Assembly: GCF_014633365.1 (NCBI RefSeq)
Contig: NC_068344.1
Coordinates: 13,407,669 to 13,471,668, forward strand
Length of the DNA stretch: 64,000 nucleotides
Direction of reading: 5' to 3'
Source: Diospyros lotus
Lineage: Eukaryota > Streptophyta > Magnoliopsida > Ericales > Ebenaceae
Shown here: piece after piece, positions 12,871 to 24,839 of the stretch
How positions within the stretch are numbered: the first letter of the stretch is position 1
Layout of the letters: the number at the start of each line of letters is the position of its first letter
Translations under genes and position numbers: made by a program
The notes under the pieces: generated by a model
Databases searched by the model: none
Seen by the model: only the letters and a program-made list of their open reading frames with translations
What the model was told of the DNA's origin: nothing

Positions 12871-13309
12871 TCTACAAATCCCACTATGAACTTCTGCCAA
12901 GGTATGCTTGGCCTCTTAAAGACCCAAGCATCTAAGGAGCGGCACAGTGAAAACTTACTTATAAAGTATTCCATCAATTATTATGAAACGGGCCCTTCTG
13001 ACTTTCATTTTCCTAGCCTCTATTGGGTCGGTCGGCAGCTCTCCCACAATCATGTATTTGTAAAAGGGTGTTCTCTAGTCATTTCTATTCTCAAACATGT
13101 CACCTCAAGTTCTTTTATACTTGGTCACTGAAGGACTTCCACGAGCACTGTTATTTTGGTAGTTTCTTTAGTGGATCCCAATTTGGATTAGGCGTCTGCA
13201 TGACTATCAAGGGATCTGTTGATTTAAATCAGCTAGAAATTTTTAAACAATTGTGCAAGGGTCCTAACCTTTTGTAAATACTGCCCGTGGTATTGCTAAA
13301 CAATTAACT

Positions 13310-13600
13310 GGGAATCACTATGGGCTATCAACTGTCACTTCAAGTTTCCAAGCCAACCTCAGACCAGCAATTAGTGCCTCGTATTCAACCACGTTATTTG
13401 AGCTAGGAAAAGCAAATCTCAAAGAGTACTCAAGGGGTTCTCCCTTTGGTAGGACGAGCACTATTCCAACCCCATTTCCTTGCGAACTGTCAGCCCCATC
13501 AACAAATAACAACCATTCTGCCCCACTCTCTTCTTTGGATTCCTTGAAGGGAGTACATTCAATAATAAAATATGTTAATGCTTGTCCTTTCATAGCCTAC
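13310..13600 (-). pseudogene. Archaeal-type RNase H domain of Tat element
   Basis: The minus-strand frame has KGQALTYFIIECTP followed by the RNase H core LLFVDGADSSQGNGVGIVL and NNVVEYEALIAGLRLAWKL. Asp in FVDGA and Glu in EYEAL match the catalytic carboxylates of this family. It lies between the ordinary RNase H and integrase, the position of the second RNase H in Tat-lineage elements. It would degrade RNA in RNA:DNA hybrids during reverse transcription. It ends in a stop, so it is no longer joined to integrase. Confidence 0.85.
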
Positions 13601-13960
13601 CTTGGTTGAAACTGTATGTCGTGCTCAATTAGTTCTATGGACCATTTGGTAAGTCAGTCCAAACATTTCTACTTATGTAGGATGCTTCTCAGCGACTGGT
13701 TAGTCGGAATAATGATGATGGAGTGAGCTTGAAAATATAGGTGTAATTTTCTAGAGGCATTTACCAAGGCTAAGGCTACATTTTCTGTGAAGGGGTATCG
13801 TGTCTCCGTCGCTTGCAAGACTTTGCTGACATAATAAACTGGATAATCCACTTAGCCTTCTCCTTATCAACACTGTGCTTATGACCTTGTCATTTACCCC
13901 TAAATATATGTACAAGGGTTCCCCTATTCTAGGTCTCATAAGGAGGGGAGCTTCTTTTAA
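13600..13960 (-). pseudogene. RNase H domain (RT-linked) of Tat element
   Basis: The minus-strand frames carry PLYIYLGVNDKVISTVLIRR, then YYVSKVLQATETRYPFTENVALALVNASRKLHLYFQAH, the usual retroelement RNase H segment that follows reverse transcriptase. A frameshift separates the two pieces, and the next stop precedes the aRH domain. It continues from the RT thumb region at about 14140-13960. Confidence 0.82.
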
Positions 13961-14654
13961 ATAGTCCTTCAGGTCTTCGAAAGACTTCTGACACTGATAT
14001 GTCCACTCAAACCCCTTTTCAGCTATTAATGCTTGGAAAAATAGAAGGCTTCTCTCGGCCGACTTAGATAAAAATTGGCTTAAGGCAGCAATTCTTCTCC
14101 TTGGCCGTTGTACTTCCTTGATAGTTGATGGGGATGCTATTAATATTTTACTCTTGTGTTGGTTTTGATGATGAAAAACAAATGATTTATATCTTAAGTC
14201 AAATATATGATTTTCAAGTTTTCAAACAAAAATCAATTTAAAGCACCTTTGTGGAAATGAAAACCAAATTAATTACATGTATGGAGATTTGCAAAAACAA
14301 GTATTAAGATTTAAAAGAATCTCCTAAATGATTTTCACAAATTGGTTTTGAACCATTGGATAAATAAAGCAAAACATTTTCAAAGGAAAAAGACCATGCA
14401 TGCTCTTTATAAATTGATGTTTTTGTCTTTGAAATGATTTTGATGATAAAAATCAATTACATTTTGATGATGAAATTATTTTATCAATGCTTATTATCTT
14501 GATGCTCCAAATTATTTTTATATGATCTATTAAGCACCAAAATTAAAATTAATTTCATTATGCATTCCAAAGTCAAAAACCTCGTGATAAATATTTTAAT
14601 GACATTTGGAATATTATGTTGTTATTTAAAAGAATTTTTCTAAGGCAAAATCAA

Positions 14655-14970
14655 TCATAAGTCGACTATATTGAAAAGTTTTCTTGTTCTGTCGACTATC
14701 TTCAAGTAATATGTCGATAGACAAAATGCTAGTTTTTAATCTTTTAAAATTTTGCCTTGATCTGTCGACTAACCCATTTCATCTGTCGACTAAGTCATTT
14801 CATCTGTCTACTAACCTTTTGATCTATCGACTAACCTCGAGCAATTTGTTGACAAACAGAATGATAGTTTTTAATCTTTTAAAGTTTTGCCTTGATCTAT
14901 CGACTAACTCATTTAATCTATCGACTAACCTTTGAATCTGTCGACTAACTCATCTCATCTGTTAACAATT
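14655..14970 (+). repeat. Array of CTGTCGACTA motifs in LTR E1
   Basis: Roughly ten perfect or degenerate copies of YTGTCGACTAAC, each centred on the palindrome GTCGAC or its decayed form, separated by about 15 to 35 bp. Within it, two longer units of about 160 bp (14715 and 14865) also repeat. Confidence 0.8.
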
Positions 14971-15025
14971 TGTGTCTCTAACAACTTTCAATGGCTAGTT
15001 TTTCATTTGAAGCTTGTGGGACACC

Positions 15026-15033
15026 TATAAATA
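15026..15033 (+). promoter_or_regulatory. Putative TATA box of LTR E1
   Basis: TATAAATA about 885 bp inside the LTR, just after the GTCGAC array. LTR copies E2 (18988-18995, plus) and E4 (44534-44541, minus) have the same octamer at the matching place, supporting a family promoter. Confidence 0.55.
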
Positions 15034-18000
15034 CAAATCAAGGATGACTAAGAAGACGCTAATGGATGGAAATGAAGTGAAGTGAGCTTACAAATTATTA
15101 TTATTCTCCATTGTATTTGTGCTTTCATAATTTTCTCTCAAACACTTTGATCTTCATTTGTATTTATTTATTTCAAGCCTTGTATCATTTTGAGAGATCT
15201 TGTAACTAAGAGATTCATCTCTTATATTCCCTCTTATTGTTCAATTCTTATATTTTCTAGCTTGTAGCTAGAGGGCTTGCTTGTTTAAGCAAGGGGTTTG
15301 TATTGCCTAGCTTATTGCCAGAGGGCTTGCTTGTCTAAGAAAGAGGTTGTAAATTCCTAACTTGTTGCTAGAAGGCCTATCCAGAGAGATAGGAGGTTTT
15401 TAGTGGATTAATTAAAAATTCCTCAGTGAGGAGCTAAGGTAGTGGACTAGGTTTGGTTAAGTTGAACCACTATAAATCTTGGTATTCTTGTGTCCTTGTG
15501 TTCTTTAATTTCTTTTTATTGTCAAGCACCTATTCATTCCTCACTTGTTTCACATATCAATCTTTAATTGAAAAAGATTTGATATTTCTCAAGTTTTACA
15601 AGTTAATTTTAAAAATAACCATTTCACCCCTCCCCTCTTGGTGTGTGCCATAGCACTTCCATCCTATCAGCTATGTCCAGTATGGCTTATATTTTCTCAA
15701 GGTTAGCCTCAATTCCCCTCTGCGTAATCATATATCCCAAGAACTTTCCTGATTGAACCCTAAATGCACACTTCATAGGGTTTAATCGGATGTTGTATTT
15801 TCAGAATACTTTGAATGCACGAGTTAATTTTTCAACATGGGATTATTTCTCTAAACTTTTTACAATCATATCATCTGCGTAAGCCTCCATTGTGTTACCC
15901 AACAGGCTTTTGAACACCTTATTCACCATTCATTGATATGTAGCTCCCATATTTTTCAGCCCAAAAGGCATGACCCTGTAGTAGTAAGTTCCATTTTTTT
16001 GTGATGAATGAGGTTTTTTCTTAATTTGATGGATACATCATGATCTGATGATACCTTGAAAAGGCATCAAGGAAGCTTAACAATCGGAATCCTAACTTCT
16101 CATCCACTAATCAATCAATTCTGGGCAAAGGGTACAAGTTCTTTAGGTATGTTTTATTTAGGTTAGTGAAGTCAACACATACACGCCACTTTCCATTAGG
16201 TTTCTCAACCACCAAAACATTAGCCAACCAGTTAGGGTATTGCACTTCCCTGATGAAATCGACATCCAACAACTTGTCTACTTCTTCCTCTAATGCTTGT
16301 AACTTATCAAGAGCGATATTTCGCTTCTTTTGTCGAACAAGCTTAAACTGCGAATCAACGTTAAGATGATGACAAATTACATCCGGGCTAATTCCGAGCA
16401 TGTCTACCGGTGTCCAAGCAAATATATCCATGTTATCTTTTAAGCATTCCATAATTTCATTTTTTTCTTCGTCTGAGAATTGCGAGCCCACATAAGCAAC
16501 CATTCCAGGTTCAAATTCACTCAGTTGTATGGCTTCTAACTTTTCAACTGGCTATGGCTTGTGTACAGCCTGCCTGATGAGTGATTTATGTATGGCTTGC
16601 TTGTCGATTAACAGGGTCTCCTTCTTCTTCTTCCCTTTTGTGGAAGAGACATAACAAGTGTTGGCTTTTCTTTGATCCCCACAGATTTGACTTGTAACAC
16701 CCCATTTTCTCGGGCGTGTTATAACTTAGGAAATTTTGAGCTATATATATATATTTTTTAACAATCTCAGCATAATACAAACTCCCAAAATTCTCGTTTA
16801 CCTATCTAGCATGAAAATCATTATACATCATATACACTAGACTAGGTGTTCATCAATAGAGGAAGCAAGAATCGAACCTAACATGTAACATTAACAACAA
16901 ATTCGTTCATACATCAATAGCTTTCAAAACATTCCAAATTCAAAGTAGCAAACTTAATTGCATAACCGCATAACCATAAAGACAAAATAACATCCACTCA
17001 AGTGCCATCACATGCTTCTTCCATGTTTGCTTCTGCTACGTCTTCATCTGGAACGTTTGAAGATTCTAGGGGTATCGCCCGAGTTAGATGATGAATAATC
17101 TAAGTAAGGTTACAATAATCATGACTCGTGCATGGATGCAAATGCAAAATATCCTCATTCCATTCATTTAAGCTGACCACACCTTAATGCTACTCCCCAT
17201 TTCTACGGTTTCCTTACCATGTCAAGGTGTATGGGTGCACCCTTGGTAGAGCAGCGATGTCGACCTGTACTCTCAAACCATATGCGATGTATGACCAATA
17301 GTAAAATCGTGAACACATGTGTTTTCATCATGACATGTACATGCAATCTATATGACATATTCACATCAAGGAATGACAACATGATGATTCCATTTACATA
17401 AACTAGGTATTGGGGTAGAACCACTTACCTTTTTTTACACAATTTAGTAGACCTCAAAAAACGTGCACAGCCTTAGTTTTCGTGTCGAACCTCAAAATTT
17501 GCTCAAACCACTTCACCTCAAGTCTCAAAGCACCCTATCCATCATGTTTATTTAAACAAGTATGAAAACTAATTTTTTTCATAATTTCTTCACATTTTTG
17601 TTTATTTTTTAACTTGAAAATTCCAAATAAATATTTTCTCAAACATTTTTCCAAATATTTCCACACCATAATTCATAAAATATTATTTCTAAAAATATTA
17701 AAAAAAATTGAAAATTACCTATTGGTCACGTGCGTGTGCTATGTGTGAAAACTAGCATGTGCACCTCATGCACCGATCCTCTTCTCCAGCTCCGGCACAC
17801 TGGCAATGTTGGATTTTGCTCCTGGTTTTCTCTACACCTTCAGTCAATCCTGATGGTATACCTTGATGCTTGAAGTAAGTATCGAAGGTACCCCAATCGG
17901 CCGATCAAACTCTTGACCAAAGCTTCCGCCTGTTGTTGTACTTTTTGTATATTAGTTTTGATGATGAAAAACATTTACTAGCTTAATCCTTAAGTCATGA

Positions 18001-18489
18001 GTCAAGGTTGTGGTTTTCAACATATATCAATTTCAATATCAAGTATTACTTTGAGAAAATGAAAACCAAATGAATTCCAAGTATCGAGGTATGCAAAACA
18101 TTATTTTCTCTTATAATGAGACCTATAAGAAAATGTTTTCTTTTGGAAAACTATCCCCCGGTATTTCGATATCTAATATCCATTGGTGATAAAATGATTT
18201 TTAATGAATTTTTCATTAAATAGAAAGTATATATTTTGAAGGTGGTAAAATTGCTAAATCTTGAATTTGTACTAAAACCAAAATTCTACTTTTTTATTAT
18301 TATGGATTTTAATTTTTTTGATATTTTTATTGAATCCAAATAGAGGGTACTTGCTTATTTATATTTATGTATTAAAGTAAATGAAAGTAAATATAAATAA
18401 AAGAAAATGTGGACATTTACTTTAACTAAAGAAATGTAAATATGTTGTGATGTATACATGCTATGGATTGTACTTTCAAGCAAATCCTT

Positions 18490-19885
18490 TTGAAAATCTG
18501 TCATGTTTCTATGCATGTTTCGATACCCATTTGAAAAGGTTTTCAATGTTTTCAAGTGTATATGTTATTTCGAAACATCTATGTAATGCATATGTTTTCA
18601 AAACAGGTTTTGGACTATGTTTTGAAACCTACATTCTATGTTTCGAAACCTCTAACTATTCTGTCAGCAAAGCATTAAAGATCCGAGATGCATGTGTGCT
18701 AAAATTTTGTATTCATCAAAATCATTTTTTAATGTATTCTAAATGCTAATGAGATTCAAATTTGAATTTGAATGTGAGTACATTTTTAATCATAGTGGGA
18801 ATAGATTATGTCTCCCACTCATTGCTATCTCTAAGTGCAAGTACAGCTGGAAAGACTGTATGTTTCAAAACATAAGGAGTATGTTTCAAAACCTTAGTGT
18901 ACATTTGTGATGTTTCGAAACACATATGCTATGTTTCGAAACCTACTTTCCTGTCTTGTCTCTAACAGCTAGATTTCTATCTCTTGATATAAATAGCAGG
19001 TGTTTGAAAACAAGAATATGTAAGAATAAGAGAACATACACTAGAGACACATACACAAGCACAAGTGGTGATCAAAACCTTTATTCAAGTTCTCAAAGAA
19101 GATCTTCTACAAATCCTACTCTTATGCATTACAAGTGTGAAAGGAGAAGCAAGTGAAAACAAGGAGTCTCATCTCTTTAGCTCTCCTCACCTCAAAACCA
19201 AGAGGTTTGTACAGCCATTTTGTAAGGCATTTTATTGCATTCAATCTATTAGGCTGTAAAGATAAAACTTTATTTATCTTGTTAATGTTGTAAGGTTTGA
19301 GTTTAGCCTAAAACTCATTGTGGTGAAAGGTTTGATTTGAATCTAAAACTCATTTGGTGTAAGGTTTGAGTTGAGCCCGTAAAAACTAGTTGTACAAGGT
19401 TTTGGGGTGAACAGTAGTAAAACCCTTGTTGTGGTTAATCATTAGTAAAAGTGATTGGGATTGAAAAATCCTTCAAGTGGGTAACCCTAAAGGTAGTGGA
19501 CTAGGCGGGGTGCCGAACCACTATATATCCTATGTGCAATTGTTTTTTCGCTTTTGCTTATCATTATTGCCTATTGCTCATGCTTTCAAAAGAATTGTTT
19601 TCAAAGACTAAAACAAAGTTTTCTTGAGCTTAAACATACATATTCATATAAGCATATCTTTGATCTCAAACATCTTTGGTATACTCTTACTTATGTAAAT
19701 CATCTTTGCCAAAGATCATTATTTTGAAATATAAGCTAAAAAATTTCGAAGCAAGTAAAACAGTAAGTTGTAATTCGAAACATACCTCATAGATTTTGAA
19801 ACATATGTAGTAGGTTTCGAAACCTACTTAACAAAAAAGTTTATTTCGAAACATATAGCCTATATTTCGAAACCTAGTGTTCTGC
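18490..19885 (+). repeat. Dispersed TTTCGAAAC motifs in LTR E2
   Basis: Two clusters (about 18520-18945 and 19750-19885) of ATGTTTCGAAAC(C/A) motifs, with decayed forms such as TTTCAAAAC. The core TTCGAA is a palindrome containing CpG. The minus-strand copy at 36215-37827 has matching clusters. Confidence 0.82.
18988..18995 (+). promoter_or_regulatory. Putative TATA box of LTR E2
   Basis: TATAAATA at the position equivalent to the TATA boxes of E1 and E4, following the first TTCGAA cluster. Confidence 0.5.
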
Positions 19886-20325
19886 CATCTATCATTGTTT
19901 TAAATTATCAAAAATTTATACGAATCCCAATTCACCCCCCTCTTGGGATATATTTGCCATCATTAGGACCAACACCACCTAGGTCTTTGGCGAGGCTTCG
20001 AATCTCACTCAAACCTATACAAAAGCTCTCCAAACCTTCCAAAAATGCTCTACAACCTACAAGGAACAAAAACTCCTTATCCCTTGCTCTTGATTTTCCC
20101 TCTAACACTTTAAATTTGAGCTTTGAAAGTATGAAAACCCTCGGCCCCTTTGACCCCTATTTATACCCATTTTCGAGCCACCAAACGTTCGTTCATGTCA
20201 AATCTTTGGTCCTTAACATCATCACAACCATTAAATGGCCTCAACATGCCCTGTTCTATCCGAGATTTGCTCCTTAAAGCACTTAATTTTTTCAGCCACT
20301 CCATGACTGATTTCTGTCAAATCGG

Positions 20326-21572
20326 TGATCGGTGTTGTCGAACAACGATAGATTAGATGAAATATAGATTCGGATTTGCAATAAGGGTGCAACCCAAAGT
20401 CGTCTCCCAACGAACCTCAAATGGATCTGTCAAAACAAGACTAAACAAGAGGGGTTGTGATGAAAACTAAAATATAAACGTTCAAGAATGAAACAACAAT
20501 GAAGTAAAATGTAACCCGCTACAAAACCTACCTCCTTACCACTGTAATCCTCGTCTCATTTATGAAAACAATCTGTTTTGGTTTGATTTTCTTTTGATTT
20601 GAAAAACTCTTCTACAACCGTAAAAGATTAAATCCAATCGAGCAATCGCTCATACAAATATACCGTTTCTTTCTAATCAAAGCCTCAACCGAGTACGTCA
20701 ATTAAAACCATCCAAAGATCATGCATGCATTCACACAATCGCATAAAAGAAACATACATAAACTTAGAGAAGGAAAGAAACATAATCATCAATTAAAACA
20801 TGAAAATCGAGTTCCAAACCGGATTCAACAATATGACCGAGACTCAAACCGGGCAAGGGGTACGAGAATGTAGCGAATCACAAAAGAATTATCCTTCCAT
20901 CTTATTGGTTGAAATCATGAGAATTCCCCCAAAATCGGCCACTTAATGTGCTTAAATAGAGCTTAGGGAGGAAACCCTAGGTTACCGCAACTTCACATCC
21001 GATTTCAAATAGGATAAAGTGCGTTCTGGGCTTCGGCCCCTTCATCAAAATTGTAGATCAGGAAGATTAAATGAATTTGGGATTTTAAATCACTTGATTT
21101 GGATATAGGACGCCCAAGTTATGGCCTTTTAAAGATTCAGCATCTGTGTAGCTTTCCTAATTTGATCCAACTTTCTGGTCCCGACTTTGAAGCGATGTTT
21201 GGAGGCCCAAATGAACTTGGATTTGGACAACCCATACCATTCCAAAAATCCCAAGAAGTCCTCTACAATATCTCTGAAGACATCATTCACGTTCTGGGAT
21301 TGTAACTTGGCCAAAAACTTGAAAGAAGCATAGAAGGTCAAATCTATTAACACACTTTTGCTTCTTTGTCTCCAATCTCCTTGTTTCCCTTCTTGCCATC
21401 AAAATTCCTCATGACCCAGGAAGCCCTAATCTGTTCAAAATAAGAAAAAATATTGTGAAGCCCAATTCCTATAAATAAAATAAAACAAAATCAAGATGAA
21501 TAAAATGACACAACTAACGTGCAAAAAGACTAAATATGAGAGCTAAATAATATGAAAATATGCGCTCTATCA
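20326..21572. mobile_element. Solo LTR family F
   Basis: A 1247-bp insertion in LTR C2 with ends TGATCGGTGTTG and GCGCTCTATCA and perfect target duplication ATCGG (20321-20325 and 21573-21577). The segment AAGTCGTCTCCCAACGA near 20400 resembles a conserved piece of gypsy LTRs, but I cannot name the lineage or orientation. No coding domain is present. Confidence 0.82.
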
Positions 21573-23629
21573 ATCGGCTACCCTCGTGATCGATTCTTGG
21601 CCAAAGGCCAGCCATAATGGCCTAGGCCTAGCCTTGAAGACCCCTAACCACCTTCCTCGAGTCTCCCATGGATAAAATCGATGATGGGAGAGGTGGCCAT
21701 CTTCTGGCATTGTTCACACTACCAGTCCTTGCAAAATTACACTTTGGCCCCTCTCAACTTTTAAAATTTCTTTTTGGCTATTTCCATGAAATATAAATTC
21801 CATTAAGGTTCTCAAGTTCTAAACTTTTTATTTCATCCTTGAAGATTTTGAAGAACATTTTTCGGGCCTCTCTCGAGCAAAATCAGAGATTTACACTTAG
21901 GCCCAAATTTATGTTTTGGTCATAAACCCTTTTGTTTCACCCCAAAACCACTTAATGGTTGTTTCTTATGCAAAATGTGAACCTTTTCAGGGTTTTGTTG
22001 TACCGAATCATAGTTGTACCGAAAACAGTTTCCAATTTGATTATTTTTGGTGCCAAAAATCCTATCTCAAAATGCTTGATGGTGTCATACCTTTCTCTTT
22101 AGATATATACATTCTAGGGTATTCCCTCTTATTGATTCAGCTATTTCAAATCTTTAAACTAACTTCCAAACTTTTCTTATTGCAAATCCAAGTATTAATG
22201 ATGCATTAATTTATTTCAAATACGGGATATTACATGGCCCACCCCCTAGGGCGTAGGGAACTTCATCAATAGGTAACACAATGACACAATTGCCCTCATA
22301 TCATTGAGTAAGGGGTACCCCAAGATCACATTATAGGCGGCCGAAAAAGCTTTTACCACCATAAAGTTAGCTAGGCGAGTCATGCTTAGGGGATTGAAAT
22401 TGTTAGTGTAGGTGCTCTAGACCCAATTAGATTGGGCATGTTGTACACTGACAATTGTAATCATGTTTATTATTTGAACAAGGAGTTGTTCAAATTCACA
22501 AGAAGTCATTCTATTAGTTTCTTGTTATTATTGTAATAACCAAATGAAACTAGATAGAAGTCCATATGATGTATACTGTGATTAATCTATAAAGATGTGA
22601 GATGATACATTACAATTTCTAGACATCATTAAACATCCCAAGTCGTAGCAGTGTCAAGAATGGACATTGACAATTGCAGTAAGACTTGTATGTGCTATGT
22701 TTTTGCTATGTGATAGCAATGGGGGTCTCACACCCATAGGCATAGGGATGTTTAGACAAGTACATAGGTGACCAATGTTAGAGAATGTGTCACGGGACAT
22801 GACTCGCCATGAGAATCCATTTTGGTTATATGTTGATGGAATTCTCATACGAGATGGGTGTAACTAATCCTTGGACCTGAGGTTGTCACGGTCATCTCAT
22901 AAGAAGACTGGTATGCTTTGACATCATTTCGATGGGCCTAGACAAAGGCTGCACGTGGGCGATCGTTGGGTATATCGAGAGGCTTATGGAGATGGGTGCA
23001 TAGCCAAGATGGGACTCGTCTATCCCTTGATAGAGGATGATGTATCTAAGGCACCTTCGGTGGATATTCACTTTAAATCCATGGCCATGGTGAAAGAGAT
23101 CAATAAGGAGTTATTGATTCAATTTCTACTAAGTGAAGATATCCGAATGACCGAAGAAAAACTCATGTGATCGTAATCAAGCAACACATTGCCAACTTGA
23201 GATCACATAGGATACATTGACGAGAGGATCGAATTACACGGTAACCATGCTCGTGAAAGGTTATTTGCGGATTATGAATCCTTCTGAATAATTGGGTAGG
23301 CATGATGCCTTATTAGAGGCCAATCTTGTATTATCTGTTCATACTGACACATTGCCAACATATTTGGGAGCCTAATCACTCATACGCAATAGGCACAGTC
23401 CCTGGCTTAAACCAGCAGAGTGGACGTATGGTTAAGTGGGAAACTTCGACAAGAAGTTGTGTCATTGTAGGTTCTCACAAAAAAAGAACAAATAGACGTA
23501 ATGACGTCGATATGATGAGGAGTCGTCATAATGGAAAGAGTTTCCTAAAATGACAATTGATTAAATTAGGAAGGAGTTTCTAATTTAATAATTTTCTATT
23601 TGTTAGAGTGACAAATAGGAAATAAAATA

Positions 23630-23770
23630 TATTTGGGCTTAAGTTAATATTTGGACAAAATTAGATTTGGGCTAAATATTAAATATTATATTTGGACCAA
23701 ATTAGATTTGAGCCAAATATTAAATATTATATTTGGCTTGAATTAGATTTGGGCCAAAATATTTTATTTA
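23630..23770 (+). repeat. Short tandem repeat in LTR G1
   Basis: About three to four units of roughly 40 bp alternating TATTTGG-(A/G)-CC and AAATTAGATTTGGGCC. The same repeat, with different unit numbers, is at 35370-35540 (G3) and, inverted, at 46100-46320 (G2). Confidence 0.7.
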
Positions 23771-23905
23771 AACCTATAAAAGGATTTGGGCCATTTAATT
23801 ATATTTCTAGTTGGACTAGAATAAGCCCACTTAAGATTCTAATTGAATTAGAATTAATGGGCTAGTCCAATCCATTAGGGTTTTAGAAACCCTAGGATAT
23901 TTCTC

Positions 23906-23913
23906 TATAAATA
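23906..23913 (+). promoter_or_regulatory. Putative TATA box of LTR G1
   Basis: TATAAATA followed by CCCTTTATGGG. The equivalent site is present in G3 near 35670 (CTCTATAAATATCCC) and in degraded form in G2. Confidence 0.55.
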
Positions 23914-24839
23914 TCCCTTTATGGGTTGCCCAAAATTGAAGAGAGTTTTTGGTGTAGTTTTTCAAGAGTTGAAAAACGTATTGCCGTTCACTCTTTCCCG
24001 TTTCTTTTGACATCAATACAAAATGAGGGCGTTCTTTTTTTGTCCATACACAAGCCGCTAAAAGGAGAAGGAGCTAGCACTCCTATTTCGCTCTCCTTGC
24101 CAATAGACACGTGCTACGTATCACGAGTTAGAGGCCTGATGCTTAGACGGTTCGAATCCGCGAACGACTTGATAATCTAAAGGTTAGATTTATTTATTTG
24201 TATGTGAATGATTTGATTTCAACGTTGATCCAATCATCGAGATCAGGATAAGTTCAAAAATTTTGAACTACGATGTTTGCCCCGTAGCGATCTTGCTTTA
24301 CTTTCAAAAACCTAGCGTGACTGGCAACTGAATTGAACTAACAATGAGCATTGCCTCCCCAGTGAAACTGTATAATGGGGATGAGACTTTTCTCAACCGG
24401 TCATGAGAGATATGCATATGTTCAAAACAATTCTAATAGATAAGATTGACTGAACTGCCACTGTTAATTAAGATCCTCTTGATATGATGTTTTGAAATAA
24501 CAACTGAGATTACCATCGGGTCATGGTAAGGTGTGATCACTTCTTCTTTATCAGCGGAAGTGAAAACAATCGACTCTTCATTATCCTACACCTCCATCAT
24601 AGAGTTCACCTGATAAGACTAATGGGCATACAATTTTCAAGAAGATGAGGTATCCCCTGGTAAGGTCTCATCACCAGAGATAACATGAATATCTTGGTGC
24701 ATAGGCTCATTATCTAGGGGAATTGCTAATCAGTCATCACTTCCTCCCTCATTTTTCCACGAGTTTCATCTATCCTGACCCTCAAGCCTTTCTTCCTTCC
24801 TCTGAAGCTCTCGGTCATTTCTTCCTTCACCCCTTACGT

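Larger units (their letters stand above)
14141..15669 (+). mobile_element. Solo LTR family E, GTCGAC type (copy E1)
   Basis: A 1529-bp LTR with perfect target duplication GCTAT (14136-14140 and 15670-15674), inserted in the Tat RT. It begins TAATATTTTACTCTTGTG (G-to-A decay of the expected TG) and ends CCATCCTATCA. The 3' part has the segment CACCCCTCCCCTCTTGG, common in LTRs of Ty1-copia SIRE/Maximus-like elements, and repeated blocks with 'AGAGGGCTTGCTTG'. No internal region. The copia assignment is inference from those landmarks. Confidence 0.88.
13960..16692 (-). pseudogene. Reverse transcriptase of Tat element, split by LTR E1
   Basis: The minus-strand frame from 16503 has FAWTPVDMLGISPDVICHHL, KLLDVDFIREVQYPNWLANV and KWRVCVDFTNLNK, the standard RT N-terminus. 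The palm follows with a MPFGLKN segment and an active site AYADDMIVK near 15870, so both catalytic Asp residues of the YxDD box remain. The thumb (RLNPMKCAF, GKFLGYMITQRGIEAN) ends at 15675, where solo LTR E1 (14141-15669) is inserted. The connection domain resumes at 14140 with STIKEVQR. At least five stops are scattered through it. Confidence 0.88.
17931..19974 (+). mobile_element. Solo LTR family E, TTCGAA type (copy E2)
   Basis: A 2044-bp LTR starting TGTTGTTGTACTTTTTG and ending TTAGGACCAACA, flanked by CCGCC (17926-17930) and CCACC (19975-19979), one transition apart. Landmarks shared with the other E copies are CCGAACCACTATA near 19520, CACCCCCCTCTTGGG near 19935, and a TATA box at 18988. 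It is inserted in LTR C2 and has no internal region. Confidence 0.85.
16693..22234 (-). mobile_element. Solo LTR family C (copy C2), carrying two nested LTRs
   Basis: The outer LTR has ends TGTAACACCCC (16693) and GGGATATTACA (22234) and sits in the Tat protease-RT linker. Flanks TGACT (16688-16692) and TGGCC (22235-22239) differ by two transitions. The Tat coding frame continues across them, supporting the borders. Removing the nested LTRs E2 (17931-19974) and F (20326-21572) leaves about 2.2 kb, the size of C1. The family motif near 17048 indicates minus orientation. Confidence 0.8.
22401..24309 (+). mobile_element. Solo LTR family G, copia-type (copy G1)
   Basis: A 1909-bp LTR starting TGTTAGTGTAGGTGC and ending GCTTTACTTTCA, flanked by GAAAT (22396-22400) and AAAAC (24310-24314), two transitions apart. 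The border is confirmed because the protease frame resumes exactly at the flanks. The same LTR lies next to copia RNase H coding sequence at 34637, which identifies the family as Ty1-copia. TATA box at 23906-23913. It has an internal short tandem repeat at about 23630-23770. Confidence 0.88.
22240..24600 (-). pseudogene. Aspartic protease of Tat element, split by LTR G1
   Basis: Minus-strand frames: DPMVISVVISKHHIKRILI then NSGSSVNLIY near 24450 (active-site motif), GEAMLIVSSIQLPVTLG up to 24310, then after the LTR FNPLSMTRLANFMVV and FSAAYNVILG down to about 22320. The family active site is D(S/T)GSS; here the catalytic Asp codon has become Asn (AAC), so the enzyme would be inactive even without the stops. 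The protease normally cleaves the gag-pol polyprotein. The continuous match across both LTR borders fixes the LTR limits. Confidence 0.85.

Noticed and set aside
22955..23170. 72-codon frame repeated in G1, G2 and G3
   Set aside because: Conserved among copies only because all are the same LTR; no domain, and it lies upstream of the TATA box.
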